Of a DNA stretch of 64,000 bases, positions 27,087 to 37,087 are shown in pieces. Both the position numbers and the translations under genes were made by a program. Source of the stretch: UBA4742 sp963773335 (GTDB lineage Bacteria; Actinomycetota; Acidimicrobiia; Acidimicrobiales; Acidimicrobilacustridaceae). A model generated the notes under the pieces. That model saw only the letters and a program-made list of their open reading frames with translations. It did not search any database and was not told where the DNA came from. The stretch spans positions 577,801 through 641,800 of the forward strand of contig CAVZAT010000006.1 in NCBI GenBank assembly GCA_963773335.1. The letters run 5' to 3'. How positions within the stretch are numbered: the first letter of the stretch is position 1; each line of letters starts with the position of its first letter.

Positions 27087-28704
27087 TCAGCCCAGGAGGG
27101 GGTCGAGCCGGGCCCTGTCGTTCGAGTCGATCGGACGAAGCCCTTCGCCCCGCCCCGGCGCGCCACAACACGCCCTCTCCCGTCCAGGCCTCCCGTCGAA
27201 GCCGGCGTTTGTCGAGCTTCATGCTCGAGAGCTTCGGCAGCTCGGCGTCGACCCGAACGAAGGCCGGCAGCCACTTCGGCCCGAGATCCGGCTGGCGGCG
27301 GAGGAACTCGTCGAAGGCGGTCGCGTCGAGCTCGGCGCCGTCGCGCAACTCGAGCGCGGCCATCACCCGGTCGCCTACCGGGTCGTCGGGCACCGCGTAG
27401 ACCGCCACCGACCGGACGTCGGGGTGACGGCCGATGATGGCCTCCACCGGGGCGGCGGCGAAGTTCTCCCCGTCCACCCGCAGCCACTCGTTGGAGCGTC
27501 CGGCGAAGAAGAACCATCCGTCGGGGTCGCGGTAGCGCGAGGTCACCCGACCAGTAGGCGCCGGCGCGGAACCGTTCCGCGGCGGCGGCCCGGTTGCGGT
27601 AGTAGCCCTCGAACCCCGATGTCGGCTCGGTCTCCACGATCTCGCCGACGGCCGATTCCAGGTTCACCACCCGGCCGTGCTCGTCGAGCTCGGCCCTCGG
27701 GCACTCCTGGCCCGTCTCGGGGTCGAGCACCCTCACCGAGTCCGCCGCCTGCCCCAGCGCGCCCGGAGGCATGTGGCGTCGCGCCGGATGATGATGACCC
27801 CTTCGGTCGACCCGTAGCTGTCGCGCACCGCGCACCTGAATCGGCGGGCGAAGCTCCGGATGTCGGGCTCGGAGGCCTCGTTGCCGATGGCCAGACGGAG
27901 GGGGACCTCGGCATCGTCGGGCTGTTCGGGAACGGCCAGGATGTAGTTGAGCACCTTGCCCGTGTAGGTGAGAACCGTGGCCTGATGGGTGCGGATGTCG
28001 GCCAGCGTGCGCGACGCGGAGAAGCGGGTCCGGGTGGCGAAGGGGACCCCCGCGTTCAACGTGGAGGACCAGCCGGTGAACAAGGATGCGGCGTGGAACA
28101 TCGGCAACGGGGCGTAGACCACGTCCTCGTGGCTCAACGCCGCGACGGCGGCGACATGGGCGCCGGATCGGGCCAAGCGACCCTGGGTGCAGCGCACCGC
28201 CTTGGGCATCCCGGTCGATCCGGAGGTGAAGACGAGCAGGTAGAGGTCGTCCTCGGCGACGGCGCCGGCGGGCCCGTCGAAGAGGGGAGCAGCCACCAGC
28301 TCGCCGGCGTGGTCGGGCGTGTCGACCAGCAGCACGCGGTCGGCGGGAACGGGCGACTCGACGCCGTTGAGGAGCTCCGCGTGCGACCTGGTCGTCACCA
28401 GCAGCTCGCAGTCGGTGTGGTCGATCAACTGGGCGAGCGGCTCGCCCCGGTAGGTGGCGTTGATCCCCACCACCACGGCGCGGGCCAGCGCGGCGGCGAC
28501 CAGCCAGAACAGGTAGTCGGGCGAGTTGTCGAGGAGCACGGCGATGTGAGGTGGGCGGGTGGGGTCGTGGCGGGCCTGGAAGATCGCAGCCCGCCTCCGC
28601 CCCTCGGCCAACACCTGGCGGAACGACCACCGACCTGTCTCGTGGAGGAATCCCGTCCGGTCGTCGTCGTGTTTCGCCAGCAGCAGATCAGCGATCGTCG
28701 TCAT
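27087..28704 (-). CDS. AMP-binding acyl-CoA synthetase (FadD-like), three frameshifts
   Basis: From ATG 28704 (MTTIADLLLAKHDDDRTGF). The P-loop LVFTSGSTGMPKAVRC, the A5 motif DSYGSTEGV, YWSGDLA and DGWFFFAGRSNEWLRVDGENF (adenylation hinge), and the C-terminal Lys segment PKLSSMKLDKRRLR are all present, but the frame changes near 27770, 27540 and 27140. The repaired C-terminus is GLRPIDSNDRARLDPLLG, with stop at 27087. About 540 residues. It activates a carboxylic acid to its CoA thioester. Divergent from the thioesterase 56 bp away, so the two probably act on the same acyl pool. Confidence 0.88.
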
Positions 28705-28760
28705 GGCCGGCGCATCGTTGACATTGACGTCACTTTCGGGAGTCTGCCAGCCTACGAGGA

Positions 28761-29564
28761 ATGCCCGCCGGACCGACCTCGCTGTTCGAGTGTCGAGGTG
28801 GAGCCTACGTTCCGACCGTGGCCGCCGCCGGTCCCTGGCACGAGGGTGTGCTCCACGGTGGGGCCGTGGGGGCCTTGCTGGTCGGGTTGGTCGAGGAGCC
28901 AGACCAGGTGATGTCACGGGTCCTGATCGAGCTGCTCGGCCCGGTTCCCAACGAAGCGCTGCACGCCGACGTCGGGCCGGTCGAAGGCGGGAAGCGGGTC
29001 GTGCGCCAGTCGGTCGAGCTGCGGGCCGGCGGTCGGCCGGTAGCCCGGGTGCACGCCCTGCGGATGCGTCGGGCGGCCTTCGAGCTCCCGGCCGCGGCAA
29101 CCGACCACGAGGTGGTGTTCGATCCTGCGGACCGCCCCGAGCTGGCCCGCCCCAACCGCCACGCCGTGAACGATGTCGGACGCGAGAGCTTCGACAGCCT
29201 GGCCATGGCGACGTGGTGGGAGGACCCCCGTCCGGCGGCACCCCACCGTCGCCGCTACTGGGAGCGGCTGCTCATCCCGGTCCTGCCGGACCAGCCCGTC
29301 TCGCCGGTCGAGAACGTGGTGGCGGCCGCCGACTGCGGGGCTGGGGGAACCGCGGCTCGCCTGGGCTTTCGCTCATGGATGTTCATGAACGCGGACCTGG
29401 TGGTCTGCCTGAGTCGACCGCCGGTGGGGGACTGGGTCGGCCTGGCGTGCGACGGCCTCCTGAGCCCGACGGGCACGGGTCAGACGGTCTCAGCGCTCCA
29501 CGACGCCGCCGGCCCGTTGGGACAGGCCAGCCAGTCGATCCTGGTCGAACCCCGACCGGCGTGA
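28761..29564 (+). CDS. Acyl-CoA thioesterase-like protein (double hotdog)
   Basis: 267 residues from ATG 28761. The N-terminal hotdog has HEGVLHGGAVGALLVGLVEE and VMSRVLIELLGPVPNEALHADV; the second half has FRSWMFMNADLVVCLSRPPVGDWVGL and GQTVSALHDAAGPLGQASQSILVEPR, the TesB-like double-hotdog pattern. It hydrolyses acyl-CoA. Shares a 56-bp promoter region with the acyl-CoA ligase. Confidence 0.88.
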   Translation: MPAGPTSLFECRGGAYVPTVAAAGPWHEGVLHGGAVGALLVGLVEEPDQVMSRVLIELLGPVPNEALHADVGPVEGGKRVVRQSVELRAGGRPVARVHALRMRRAAFELPAAATDHEVVFDPADRPELARPNRHAVNDVGRESFDSLAMATWWEDPRPAAPHRRRYWERLLIPVLPDQPVSPVENVVAAADCGAGGTAARLGFRSWMFMNADLVVCLSRPPVGDWVGLACDGLLSPTGTGQTVSALHDAAGPLGQASQSILVEPRPA

Positions 29565-29673
29565 GCGCCGGGGCCGAGCCAGCCCTGGGCCGGAACAGGG
29601 GACTGGTAGCCTCGCCCGCGTGCCATCCCCCAGGACCTGTCAGCTTTCCGAGCGTGTGTAGCCTCCGTCTTTC

Positions 29674-30910
29674 GTGAGCTCGCGTACGCCACCTGCGCCC
29701 GGGGCTGGGGTGGCGCCCGCCGCGCAGGAGCCAGTCGACGTGCCCCCGGGGCCCGCAACGAACGCCGGCACCCACGCGTCTCGCTGGTCGCCGGTGTGGT
29801 CGCACATCTGGGCCGACCTGCGGCTGGTGCTGCTGCCCTGGCTCACCGCCCGGCTGCTGGTGGGCATGGCCTGGGTGCTGTCGGTGACCGTTGTCAATCG
29901 GCTCCAGGACCAGCACATCCTGTCGGTACGACCCGATCAGTTGGGCAACGGGCTCGTCGCCTGGGACGGAAGCTGGTACCGCGACCTGGCCATCCACGGC
30001 TACCGGGCGGTACCCGTTCCGGGGGTGCGCTTCTTCCCGTTGTTCCCGTTGATCGGGCGCCTGCTCGCCGTCCCGATCGGTGGGCGGGTCGACCTCCCGC
30101 TGGTGATCGTGGCCAACCTGTGCTCGTTGGCGGCGGCTGTCCTCGTCCTGCGACTCGTGCGCTTCGAGCGGGGCGGCGACGCCCTGGCCCTGCGGTCGGT
30201 GTGGATCCTCATGCTGTTCCCGGCCGCCTTCGTGCTCGTGCTCGCCTATGCCGAGCCGCTCATGATGGTCATGACCGTGCGGCGCCTTCCTGGCCCTGCG
30301 CCGCGGTCGGTGGTGGTGGGCGGTCCCGTTGGGCTTCCTCGCCGCGCTCAGTCGTCCCCTGGGGGTGCTCGTGGCCGTGCCTGCCGCGGTCGAGCTGGTC
30401 CGGGCATGGCCCCGGATCGCGACCCGTGACCGGGTGGGGGCGACGGCCTCGGTCCTCGCCCCCTTCGCCGGTCTGGTGGCCTTCCTGGCTTGGGTGCAGC
30501 ACGTCTACGGCGACTGGAAGCTGCCCTTCAGCGTGCAGGACAACCTGCGCGGCCGTCTGGTGCTTCCCCCGGCCCGCATCGTCGAGGGCTTCCACCAGAT
30601 GCTCGGGTCCCAGCGGGCCAGCCACGGCCTGCACATCCCGTTCCTGCTCGTGTTCCTGGTGCTGGTCGCGCTCACCTTCCGCTACTGGCCCTCCAGCTAC
30701 GGCGCCTACGCGGCGGCGACGGTGTTGTTGGCCATGAGCGCCCAGAACCTCAACTCGCTCGAGCGCTACGGCATGAGCGCCTTCCCCTTGGCCCTGACCG
30801 TCGCCGTGTTGGCTTCCCGCCGAAGCGTCGAGCGGGTGGTCTTCGCCGTGTTGGGCGGCGGCTTGGTGGCCTTGTCCTCGATGGCGTGGCTCGGCGCCTA
30901 CGTGCCCTAG
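29674..30910 (+). CDS. Polytopic mannosyltransferase-like membrane protein (PIG-V-like), one frameshift
   Basis: From GTG 29674. The cytosolic Pro/Ala-rich N-terminus (about 45 residues) is followed by multiple transmembrane helices. The loop LVAWDGSWYRDLAIHGYRAVP contains the WDxxWY motif of PIG-V-type GT-C enzymes, and FFPLFPLIGRLL follows. A shift near 30280 leads into PLGFLAALSRPLGVLVAVPA and ends WLGAYVP. About 410 residues joined. It would transfer a sugar from a polyprenyl-phosphate donor outside the membrane. Followed by a glycosyltransferase and another membrane protein. Confidence 0.85.
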
Positions 30911-30970
30911 GGCTGCCCCAGGGGTGATCGGGTCGCGGGAGCGTCCGTCGCCCGGTACTACGCTGTTGCG

Positions 30971-32224
30971 GTGTCACCCGGGCCTGCTTCCTCGACCCGT
31001 GTGCTTGTGGTCGAGGAGCGGGCCGATCGAGCGACGGGCCACTACGCCCCGGTCGTGCGCCGCATCGCCGACGGCTTCGCCGCGGCCGGCTGCGACGTCA
31101 CGGTGCTGACCTCGCTGGGTCTTTGCGAAGCCGCGGCGGGCGAGACTCCCCGGGACTGGGCCGTCCGTCGCTACGGCCCCATGGGCCGCAACCTCGAGCG
31201 ACTCATTCGTCGACCCGACCGCCTGCCCTTCCGCCACCCGTTGAGGCGACCGCTCCGCCGGGTGACCGTGCGACTCCGCTCCCTGCTCATCCTGATCGAG
31301 ACCAGCCTGGCCGCCCGGAGGCTGGGCGAGCCGAGCCAGGTCGTGGTGGTCCTATCGGGCCGCGGCCTGACCCCGCTCCACGCCGCCTTGCTGGCGCCGA
31401 CCCGGGGCCGTTGGCTCTGCTATCGCCACGAGCGGGCCAACACGTCCTCGTCGTCGGGTGCACGGTCGGCCGGGCCGGGCCGGCTGATCCCGCGAATCGT
31501 GCAGGCACGGGTGCGCTCCCGGGATCGCCACGGGGGTCGGTTCGCGCTGGCCGGACCCTTCCCTGACCTGGTGGAGACCTGGCGGCTCCGGTTGCCCGCG
31601 GTGACCATGGGGACGATCCCCCTTGCCATCGCACCGGGGCGTCCGGGCGTCGACCACGACGAGGCGCGTCGTCAGCTGGGCCTGCCGTCGGGCCCGCTGG
31701 CCTTGTACTTCGGTGGCCTGCACCCGGGCAAGGCCCCCGAGACGGTTTGGGCGGCCTGGAGCGCCCCCACGCCGCCGGCCGCCTCGCTGGTCGCAGCCGG
31801 CCGAGGGGTGCGGGCCAGCCTGGATGCCTGGTCGGATTCGCATCCCGGCGCCGACACGTCGGCCATCCACGTGGTGGACGGCGCCATCCACGACGACACC
31901 AAGCAGCTGCTGTTCGCCGCCAGCGACCTCGGGGTGTTGAGCTTCGCCGACAAGCCGATCGGTGCCAGCGCCACCTTGGGCGACTTCATCACCCATCGTC
32001 GGCCGGTCTGCTGTTCGTCCGGTGGGGATGCCGCCGAAGTCGTCGGGCGCTACGGCCTGGGCGTCGTCTTCCAGGCGGAGGACCCGGTGGCACTGGTCGA
32101 GGCGGTGGCCGCGGTGCGGGCGCATCCGCCAGCCCCTGGCGGCTTCGACGCGGCCCTGGAGGACTACGCCGAGCCACACGTGGCCCGCGAGATGCTCCGC
32201 CTGGTCGATCCTTCGGTTCCTTGA
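30971..32224 (+). CDS. Glycosyltransferase, GT-B fold
   Basis: 417 residues from GTG 30971. The N-terminal Rossmann segment is RVLVVEERADRATGHYAPVVRRIADGFAAAG. The C-terminal domain has PLALYFGGLHPGKAPETVWAAW, SDLGVLSFADKPIGASATLGDF (acceptor/donor loop) and GGDAAEVVGRYGLGVVFQAEDP, typical of GT4-like enzymes. It is probably part of a cell-envelope glycan set with its neighbours. Donor and acceptor unknown. Confidence 0.82.
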   Translation: MSPGPASSTRVLVVEERADRATGHYAPVVRRIADGFAAAGCDVTVLTSLGLCEAAAGETPRDWAVRRYGPMGRNLERLIRRPDRLPFRHPLRRPLRRVTVRLRSLLILIETSLAARRLGEPSQVVVVLSGRGLTPLHAALLAPTRGRWLCYRHERANTSSSSGARSAGPGRLIPRIVQARVRSRDRHGGRFALAGPFPDLVETWRLRLPAVTMGTIPLAIAPGRPGVDHDEARRQLGLPSGPLALYFGGLHPGKAPETVWAAWSAPTPPAASLVAAGRGVRASLDAWSDSHPGADTSAIHVVDGAIHDDTKQLLFAASDLGVLSFADKPIGASATLGDFITHRRPVCCSSGGDAAEVVGRYGLGVVFQAEDPVALVEAVAAVRAHPPAPGGFDAALEDYAEPHVAREMLRLVDPSVP

Positions 32225-32361
32225 CTCTCATCAGGGACTCATGACCGCAGGGTTAGGTTCCCTCGCGTGGACAGACGGCCCGGCGCGGTCAACCCGGATC
32301 TCGCCGCCGGGTCGACGAGGTCGGCGGGACCGACGGCCACACCCCATCGTCGCCCGGCTGC

Positions 32362-33767
32362 ATGATCACCCAGTTCGAGGACCCCGCCCGAGACGCGGCG
32401 GCTGGGCCGGCTACGGAGCCCGCCGCCATGATCCCGGTCGCGGCCGTGGGGCCTCGCACCGGTCGACGACGCGCCTCCTGGCCGCGCTGGCGTTGGTCGG
32501 GGCCGTCGCCCTCCCGCTGTTGCGCCAGGGCGGCGCACCTAGCTGGAACACGATCTGGGGCGAAGACGGCTGGGTCTACTTCCAGCAGGCCCACGACCAC
32601 GGGTTGTCCGTGCTGGTGCGGGGCTATGCCGGCTACCTGCAACTGGCACCCCGCCTGCTGGCCGTGCCCTCGGTGCTGGTTCCCGTGCCGGACCTGGCCC
32701 GGTACTTCGCCGTGGTGGCCGCGCTGGTGGGGGCGATGCTGGCCGGGTTCGTCTACTGGGCCAGCGAGGGTTGGGTCGAGGCGCGAGAGGTCCGCCTGGC
32801 CCTCGCCTCGTTGGTGGTGCTCGCCCCCGCCCTCGGCTACGAGAACACCGGCAACGTGACCAACACCATCTGGATCCTGCTGGCCGTGGCGCCCTGGGCC
32901 CTGGTGGCGCGCTCGGATGGCCAGCGCGCCGTCGTGTTGCGGAGCCTGGTGGCCTTCGCCTCGGCCACAGCCACCGCCCTGTCGGCCGTGTTCCTACCCT
33001 TGGCCCTGGGCTACGCGTGCGCCCGGAGGCGACGGCCGACCTGGATCGTCTGCGGCTCGTTCTGTGCCGGGCTGGTGTTGCAGTTCGCGGTGGTGGTGCA
33101 CACCCGTGACACCCGGCCGCACCACGCGATCCGGCAGATGTGGGCCCTGCCGCAGATCATCGGGGTCAAGGTCTTCGGCCAGTTCCTGGTCGGCGACCGG
33201 GGCATCCGGGCGCTGTGGGACCACCGGATGGCGCTGGCGGTGCTGGCGCCGGTCGTGGTCGTGGTCGTAGCGGTCGCGCTGCTGCGGGGTCTGAGCCGAG
33301 CCAAGCAGACGCTGGCCGCCTCCTTCGTCGGTCTGGCCGTGGTCTCGTTCGTGGTGCCTTCCTGGGGGCGCGGGACCGACCAGGTCGCGCTGGCGCTGAG
33401 CGCACGCTCTCAGTTCGGGCCCGCCCTGGCCGGGACCTACAACCCGATGTCGGCCCGGTACGGCGTGGCCCCGGTGCTGCTGTTGGCCGGTGCCATTGCC
33501 ATCGGTGCCGGTGCCGCTCGACCCGGTCGAGTCAGGCTGGCTCGCGCCCTGCGGACCGGGTTCGTGATCTGGGTGATCGCGGTGAGCGCGATCGGCTTCC
33601 GGGTGGCCAGTCCTCGATCCGCGGGTCCCACCTGGACCGCCGCGGTGAGCAGTGTTGGCCAGGTGCGCTGCGCTCACCGACCGGCGAGCACCCGGGTCCG
33701 GATCCCGGTCCCCAACCCGACCGTGAACCCGGCGGTGGCGTTGCCGTGTGGTGCGCTCGGTGGGTGA
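32362..33767 (+). CDS. Polytopic membrane protein, one frameshift
   Basis: Preferred start ATG 32362 (MITQFEDPARDAAAG), shifting frame near 32470 into TRLLAALALVGAVALPLLRQGG. About 465 residues with ten or so transmembrane helices and the periplasmic loop WNTIWGEDGWVYFQQAHDHG, reminiscent of GT-C type glycosyltransferases of the actinobacterial envelope (an acidic ED after the first helix). Terminal residues RVRIPVPNPTVNPAV... are extracytoplasmic. Likely works with the two preceding genes. Confidence 0.7.
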
Positions 33768-33778
33768 GACGGGCGAGC

Positions 33779-34237
33779 TCAAGGGGCGCCGGGCTCGAGC
33801 CGCGCCAGCACGGCCAGGATCTTGTCGATCTCGATGTCCTGGGCGGCCATGTGCTGTTGGATCTCGAGGGCGGTGTGCAACACGGCGTCGGCGTCCTGGT
33901 AGGTGGCCTCGGCTCGCTCGTCGGCGGCCGCGCTCTGCACGTTCTGGCCGACGATGATGATGGAGAGCAGCACGAGCTGCAGGAACGTCTGTGCGGTCCA
34001 GGTGATGGTGGCGGCCAGGCCGCTTCGGAACGCGGTGGGCAGGCTGACCAGTGCGAGGGCGGCGAAGGCGTACGCGCACCACATGGTGCCCACCGCCGCG
34101 GTGATCTTGAGGGCGAGAAAGGTGTTGAACCGATCGACGGCGTTCGAGGCGGGCAGCTGGTCAGCGGACTTTGGTGCCCCGACGGCTTTGCGACGCTGGA
34201 TGTGGGGATGTGGGACGTGGTCGAAGATCGCGGACAT
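33779..34237 (-). CDS. Small membrane protein (low-affinity iron permease/Fet4-like family)
   Basis: 152 residues; ATG 34237 (MSAIFDHVPHPHIQRR) is preferred because aggaagga lies 8 bp upstream. Two to three helices: AVGTMWCAYAFAALALVSLP and ITWTAQTFLQLVLLSIIIVG, followed by QNVQSAAADERAEATYQDADAVLHTALEIQ and a His/Asp-containing tail. This pattern is common to small actinobacterial proteins assigned to the Fet4-like family. Transport is unproven. Confidence 0.7.
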   Translation of the reverse strand: MSAIFDHVPHPHIQRRKAVGAPKSADQLPASNAVDRFNTFLALKITAAVGTMWCAYAFAALALVSLPTAFRSGLAATITWTAQTFLQLVLLSIIIVGQNVQSAAADERAEATYQDADAVLHTALEIQQHMAAQDIEIDKILAVLARLEPGAP

Positions 34238-34325
34238 GAGGGTGATCCTTCCTCGGGGAGCGGTCGTCACCGACCTCGGGTTCGCATTGGTCTAGCCTCG
34301 GTTCGGCCACCGAGGAGATAGGTCC

Positions 34326-34517
34326 ATGCCCAGCACGAACCGCCGTTCCATGTCCATCAGCCCGTTCGTGATCTCGCTGATCGTCATCACCGTCGCCCTG
34401 TTGGCCCTCGCGGTGTTCTGGTTCACCAACTCCCACCCCAAGCGGGGCATCGCCGCGCTGGTGGTGGCGGTGCTGGTCGGCGCCGGTGCCGGCTACTCGG
34501 CATACGCCGACCTCTGA
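34326..34517 (+). CDS. Small two-helix membrane protein
   Basis: 63 residues from ATG 34326, with gaggagat just upstream. Two hydrophobic segments (about 12-33 and 40-60), no conserved motif recognised. Divergent from the gene at 33779, about 88 bp away. Confidence 0.6.
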   Translation: MPSTNRRSMSISPFVISLIVITVALLALAVFWFTNSHPKRGIAALVVAVLVGAGAGYSAYADL

Positions 34518-34544
34518 CCGACCACCGGCCCACGGCCCGCGGGT

Positions 34545-35111
34545 TCAGCGACGGTGCAACTCGGCCCGCCAACGACCGGTGACCTGGTCCGGTCCCAGGG
34601 CCGCGCCTGCGGCCAGCAACCAGCCCAGCACGACCTCGACCGCGGCCGAGGCGTCGCTGGTCGCCGGCCCCGCCGACGATCCGGTCCACGATTCGGTGGG
34701 GCCCGACCCCGGGTGGTCGGGTACGGACAGCACCAGTCCCCGTCGGGCGTGATCGACCACCACCCTCCAGGTGTCGGGTAGCGGTACGCCGGCGTCGCGG
34801 AGTTGACGGATGGCGAAGCGCCCGGCCGGGTGCGACAACCCGACCGAGGCGTCCTCTACGCCGTTGCGGCCGAGCTTGCCGGGCACCCAGGTGCCCTCGA
34901 TCAGCACCAGGCGCCATCGCGCGAACAGCCCGACCGGGGCCACGGGCGGCGTGGAGGTGAACCGGGTGAGCTGCTCGTCGGTCTTGTCACTGAGCGGGAT
35001 CGGTCGCACGTTGATCCACCCGTCACGGGCTCGGCCGATGGCGCGCATCTGATCCAGGACGGGCTCGAGGGCGTCAGGGGTGAAGTCGAGCTGCTCGATC
35101 GAGCGGGCCAT
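34545..35111 (-). CDS. Hypothetical protein
   Basis: 188 residues from ATG 35111 (MARSIEQLDFTPDALEPVLDQMRAIGRARDGWINVRP). Soluble, intact frame, good GC3 pattern. Central segment RWRLVLIEGTWVPGKLGRNG resembles actinobacterial proteins of unknown function. Ends 6 bp before the gene at 35118, so the two are probably co-transcribed from the right. Confidence 0.65.
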   Translation of the reverse strand: MARSIEQLDFTPDALEPVLDQMRAIGRARDGWINVRPIPLSDKTDEQLTRFTSTPPVAPVGLFARWRLVLIEGTWVPGKLGRNGVEDASVGLSHPAGRFAIRQLRDAGVPLPDTWRVVVDHARRGLVLSVPDHPGSGPTESWTGSSAGPATSDASAAVEVVLGWLLAAGAALGPDQVTGRWRAELHRR

Positions 35112-35117
35112 CCGCCC

Positions 35118-35714
35118 TCAGAGCTCGTCGAGCCAGGCCGGTGCCCGATCGAGCAGATAGCGGCTGACGTCGTGGCAGCGGTCGAGTACGTCGCAGAGCT
35201 GCTCCTGGCCGTTGAAGATGCGGTCCAGCCCGACCTCGACGCGCGACACCGTGGTCAGGCTGCGCTCGGGGGCGTCGGTCACCGAGGCGAACGAGTCGAT
35301 GGCCGACACCTCGAGCGGGAGGTCGGTCCCGCCGATGCCGGCCAGTTCGGTAGCCAGCACCAGCAGATCGGGACCCTTGGGCAAGGGCGGCAGCACCCAG
35401 GTGAAGGCCAGGGGGAAGACGAAGCCGTCGGGAGGATCTGCGCCCTCGGGCAGCTCGAGCATCCGGTCCTCGAAGGTGAGCAGCACGCGGGGTTCGACTT
35501 CCAGCGCCAGGTGCAGGTCGAGTGGGCCGCCGCAGGCATCCTCGGGGTGCAGGTCGACTTCCCATGCCTGGCGCAACGAGTAGGTCTCGACGAAGTGTCG
35601 TTCGTCGTGCACGTGGAACTGGTGGTCCACGGCATGATCTTTGAGATCGGCGATGAAACCCGCGACATCGATGATGGCCAAGAGGGGAGACTTCCTGACG
35701 GGACCGGTGGACAC
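35118..35714 (-). CDS. Hypothetical protein
   Basis: 198 residues from ATG 35714. Acidic, soluble, intact. Readable features: DVAGFIADLKDHAVDHQFHVHDERHFVETYSLR at the start, FVFPLAFTWVLPPLPKGPDLL in the middle. No recognised domain. First gene of the pair with 34545; divergent from the IMPase. Confidence 0.62.
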   Translation of the reverse strand: MSTGPVRKSPLLAIIDVAGFIADLKDHAVDHQFHVHDERHFVETYSLRQAWEVDLHPEDACGGPLDLHLALEVEPRVLLTFEDRMLELPEGADPPDGFVFPLAFTWVLPPLPKGPDLLVLATELAGIGGTDLPLEVSAIDSFASVTDAPERSLTTVSRVEVGLDRIFNGQEQLCDVLDRCHDVSRYLLDRAPAWLDEL

Positions 35715-35759
35715 CTAAGCCTGCCACGGCGGCGGCCGGGCGGCTACCGTCGGCGGACC

Positions 35760-36503
35760 GTGGATGACGACTCCCTGATGGCGCGGCTCGACGAAGCGGC
35801 CGAGGCGGTGCACAGCGCCTTGAGCCAGTTGGACGACTGGTCACTGGCCGGCACCCGACCCGGCCAGTACCGCAGCGATCTGGCCGCCGACCTAGCCGCA
35901 CTCGAGGTCCTCGAGGCCGCCGGCCTGGGCGTGTTGTCCGAGGAATCCGGTCTGCATCGGCCCGACGCCGAGGTGGTGGTGGTGTTGGATCCGGTCGACG
36001 GCTCCACCAACGCCGCCCACGGCATCCCGTGGTATGCGACCAGCCTGTGCGCGGTGGACGGCGCCGGGGCCCGGGCCGCGCTGGTGGTGAACCTGGCCTC
36101 GGGGGACCGCTTCGAGGCCGTGCGAGGCGGCGGGGCGCGCCGCAACGGCAGTCCGGTTGTCCCGGCTGAGCCCCGAGCGCTGGCCGACTCGCTCGTCGCC
36201 CTGTCGGGCTATCCGCACCGCCCGTTGGGTTGGCGCCAGTTCCGGGCGCTGGGTGCAGCTGCGCTGGACCTGTGCGCGGTGGCCTGCGGCATGATCGACG
36301 GCTACGTCGACTGCCTGGTCGACGCCCATGGCAGCTGGGACTACCTGGGCGGGATGCTCATCTGCCAGGAGGCGGGAGCAGCCGTCTCCGATGCGCAGGG
36401 CCGTGACCTGGTCTCGCTCCGCCACGAGGACCGGCGGACCCCGGTGGCCGCTGCCACCCCCGACCTGCTGGACGAGCTGCTGGCCGCCCGTCGCTCGCTG
36501 TAG
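35760..36503 (+). CDS. Inositol monophosphatase family phosphatase
   Basis: 247 residues from GTG 35760. Metal-binding motifs are complete: Glu pair LSEESG, DPVDGSTNAAHGIPWYATSL (about residue 78) and the C-terminal GSWDYLGGMLICQEAGAAVSD. A Mg-dependent, lithium-sensitive phosphatase fold acting on inositol phosphates, fructose-1,6-bisphosphate or PAP; substrate not resolvable. Confidence 0.92.
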   Translation: MDDDSLMARLDEAAEAVHSALSQLDDWSLAGTRPGQYRSDLAADLAALEVLEAAGLGVLSEESGLHRPDAEVVVVLDPVDGSTNAAHGIPWYATSLCAVDGAGARAALVVNLASGDRFEAVRGGGARRNGSPVVPAEPRALADSLVALSGYPHRPLGWRQFRALGAAALDLCAVACGMIDGYVDCLVDAHGSWDYLGGMLICQEAGAAVSDAQGRDLVSLRHEDRRTPVAAATPDLLDELLAARRSL

Positions 36504-36579
36504 CACTGAGCAGCCGAAGGGCTCGCAGCCGCCCGAAGGGGGTCTCGGGGAAGTGTCACGGGGGTCCTAGGCTGGATCG

Positions 36580-37069
36580 ATGCCGACCGGTGTGCACCGA
36601 GCGCTGCTGCGACTGTTCCGGCTGCTGCCGCCGAGGGCTCGCCGAGCCGCGGTGGGTGCCATCGCCCCGTCGTTCACGGTCGGCGCGATCTGCCTGATCG
36701 AACGGGCCGATGGGCGCGTCCTGCTGGTCCGCCAGGTCTACCGGGAGCGGTGGGGCGTGCCCGGCGGCCTGCTCGATCGGGGCGAGGCTCCGCCCGACAC
36801 GGTGCCGGCGCGAGATCCGCGAGGAGGTGGGACTGGCCATCGACCTGGTGGGCGAACCGGCCACCGTGGTCGATTCCCGCATTCGACGGGTGGACCTGGT
36901 GTTCCGAGCCCGACTGGTTCGCGACGACGACGCGGACGGGGTGCACCCCACCTCGCCGGAGATCTCCCGGGCGGCGTGGTTCCGGCCCGACGAGCTGCCC
37001 GAACTGCAGGACGAGACGGTCCAGGCCCTGGCCGCCCTGGCCCGGACCTCGACGCCGCCGGCTCCCTGA
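36580..37069 (+). CDS. Nudix hydrolase, one frameshift
   Basis: From ATG 36580. The Nudix strand LIERADGRVLLVRQVYRERWGVPGG leads to the box GLLDRGEAPPDTV..REIREEVGL, interrupted by a one-base shift near 36810. The C-terminal half (VDSRIRRVDLVFRARLV...AAWFRPDELPEL) is in the second frame. About 162 residues joined. It hydrolyses a nucleoside diphosphate-X compound. Confidence 0.88.
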
Positions 37070-37087
37070 TCCGCAGCCGCCGGCGGA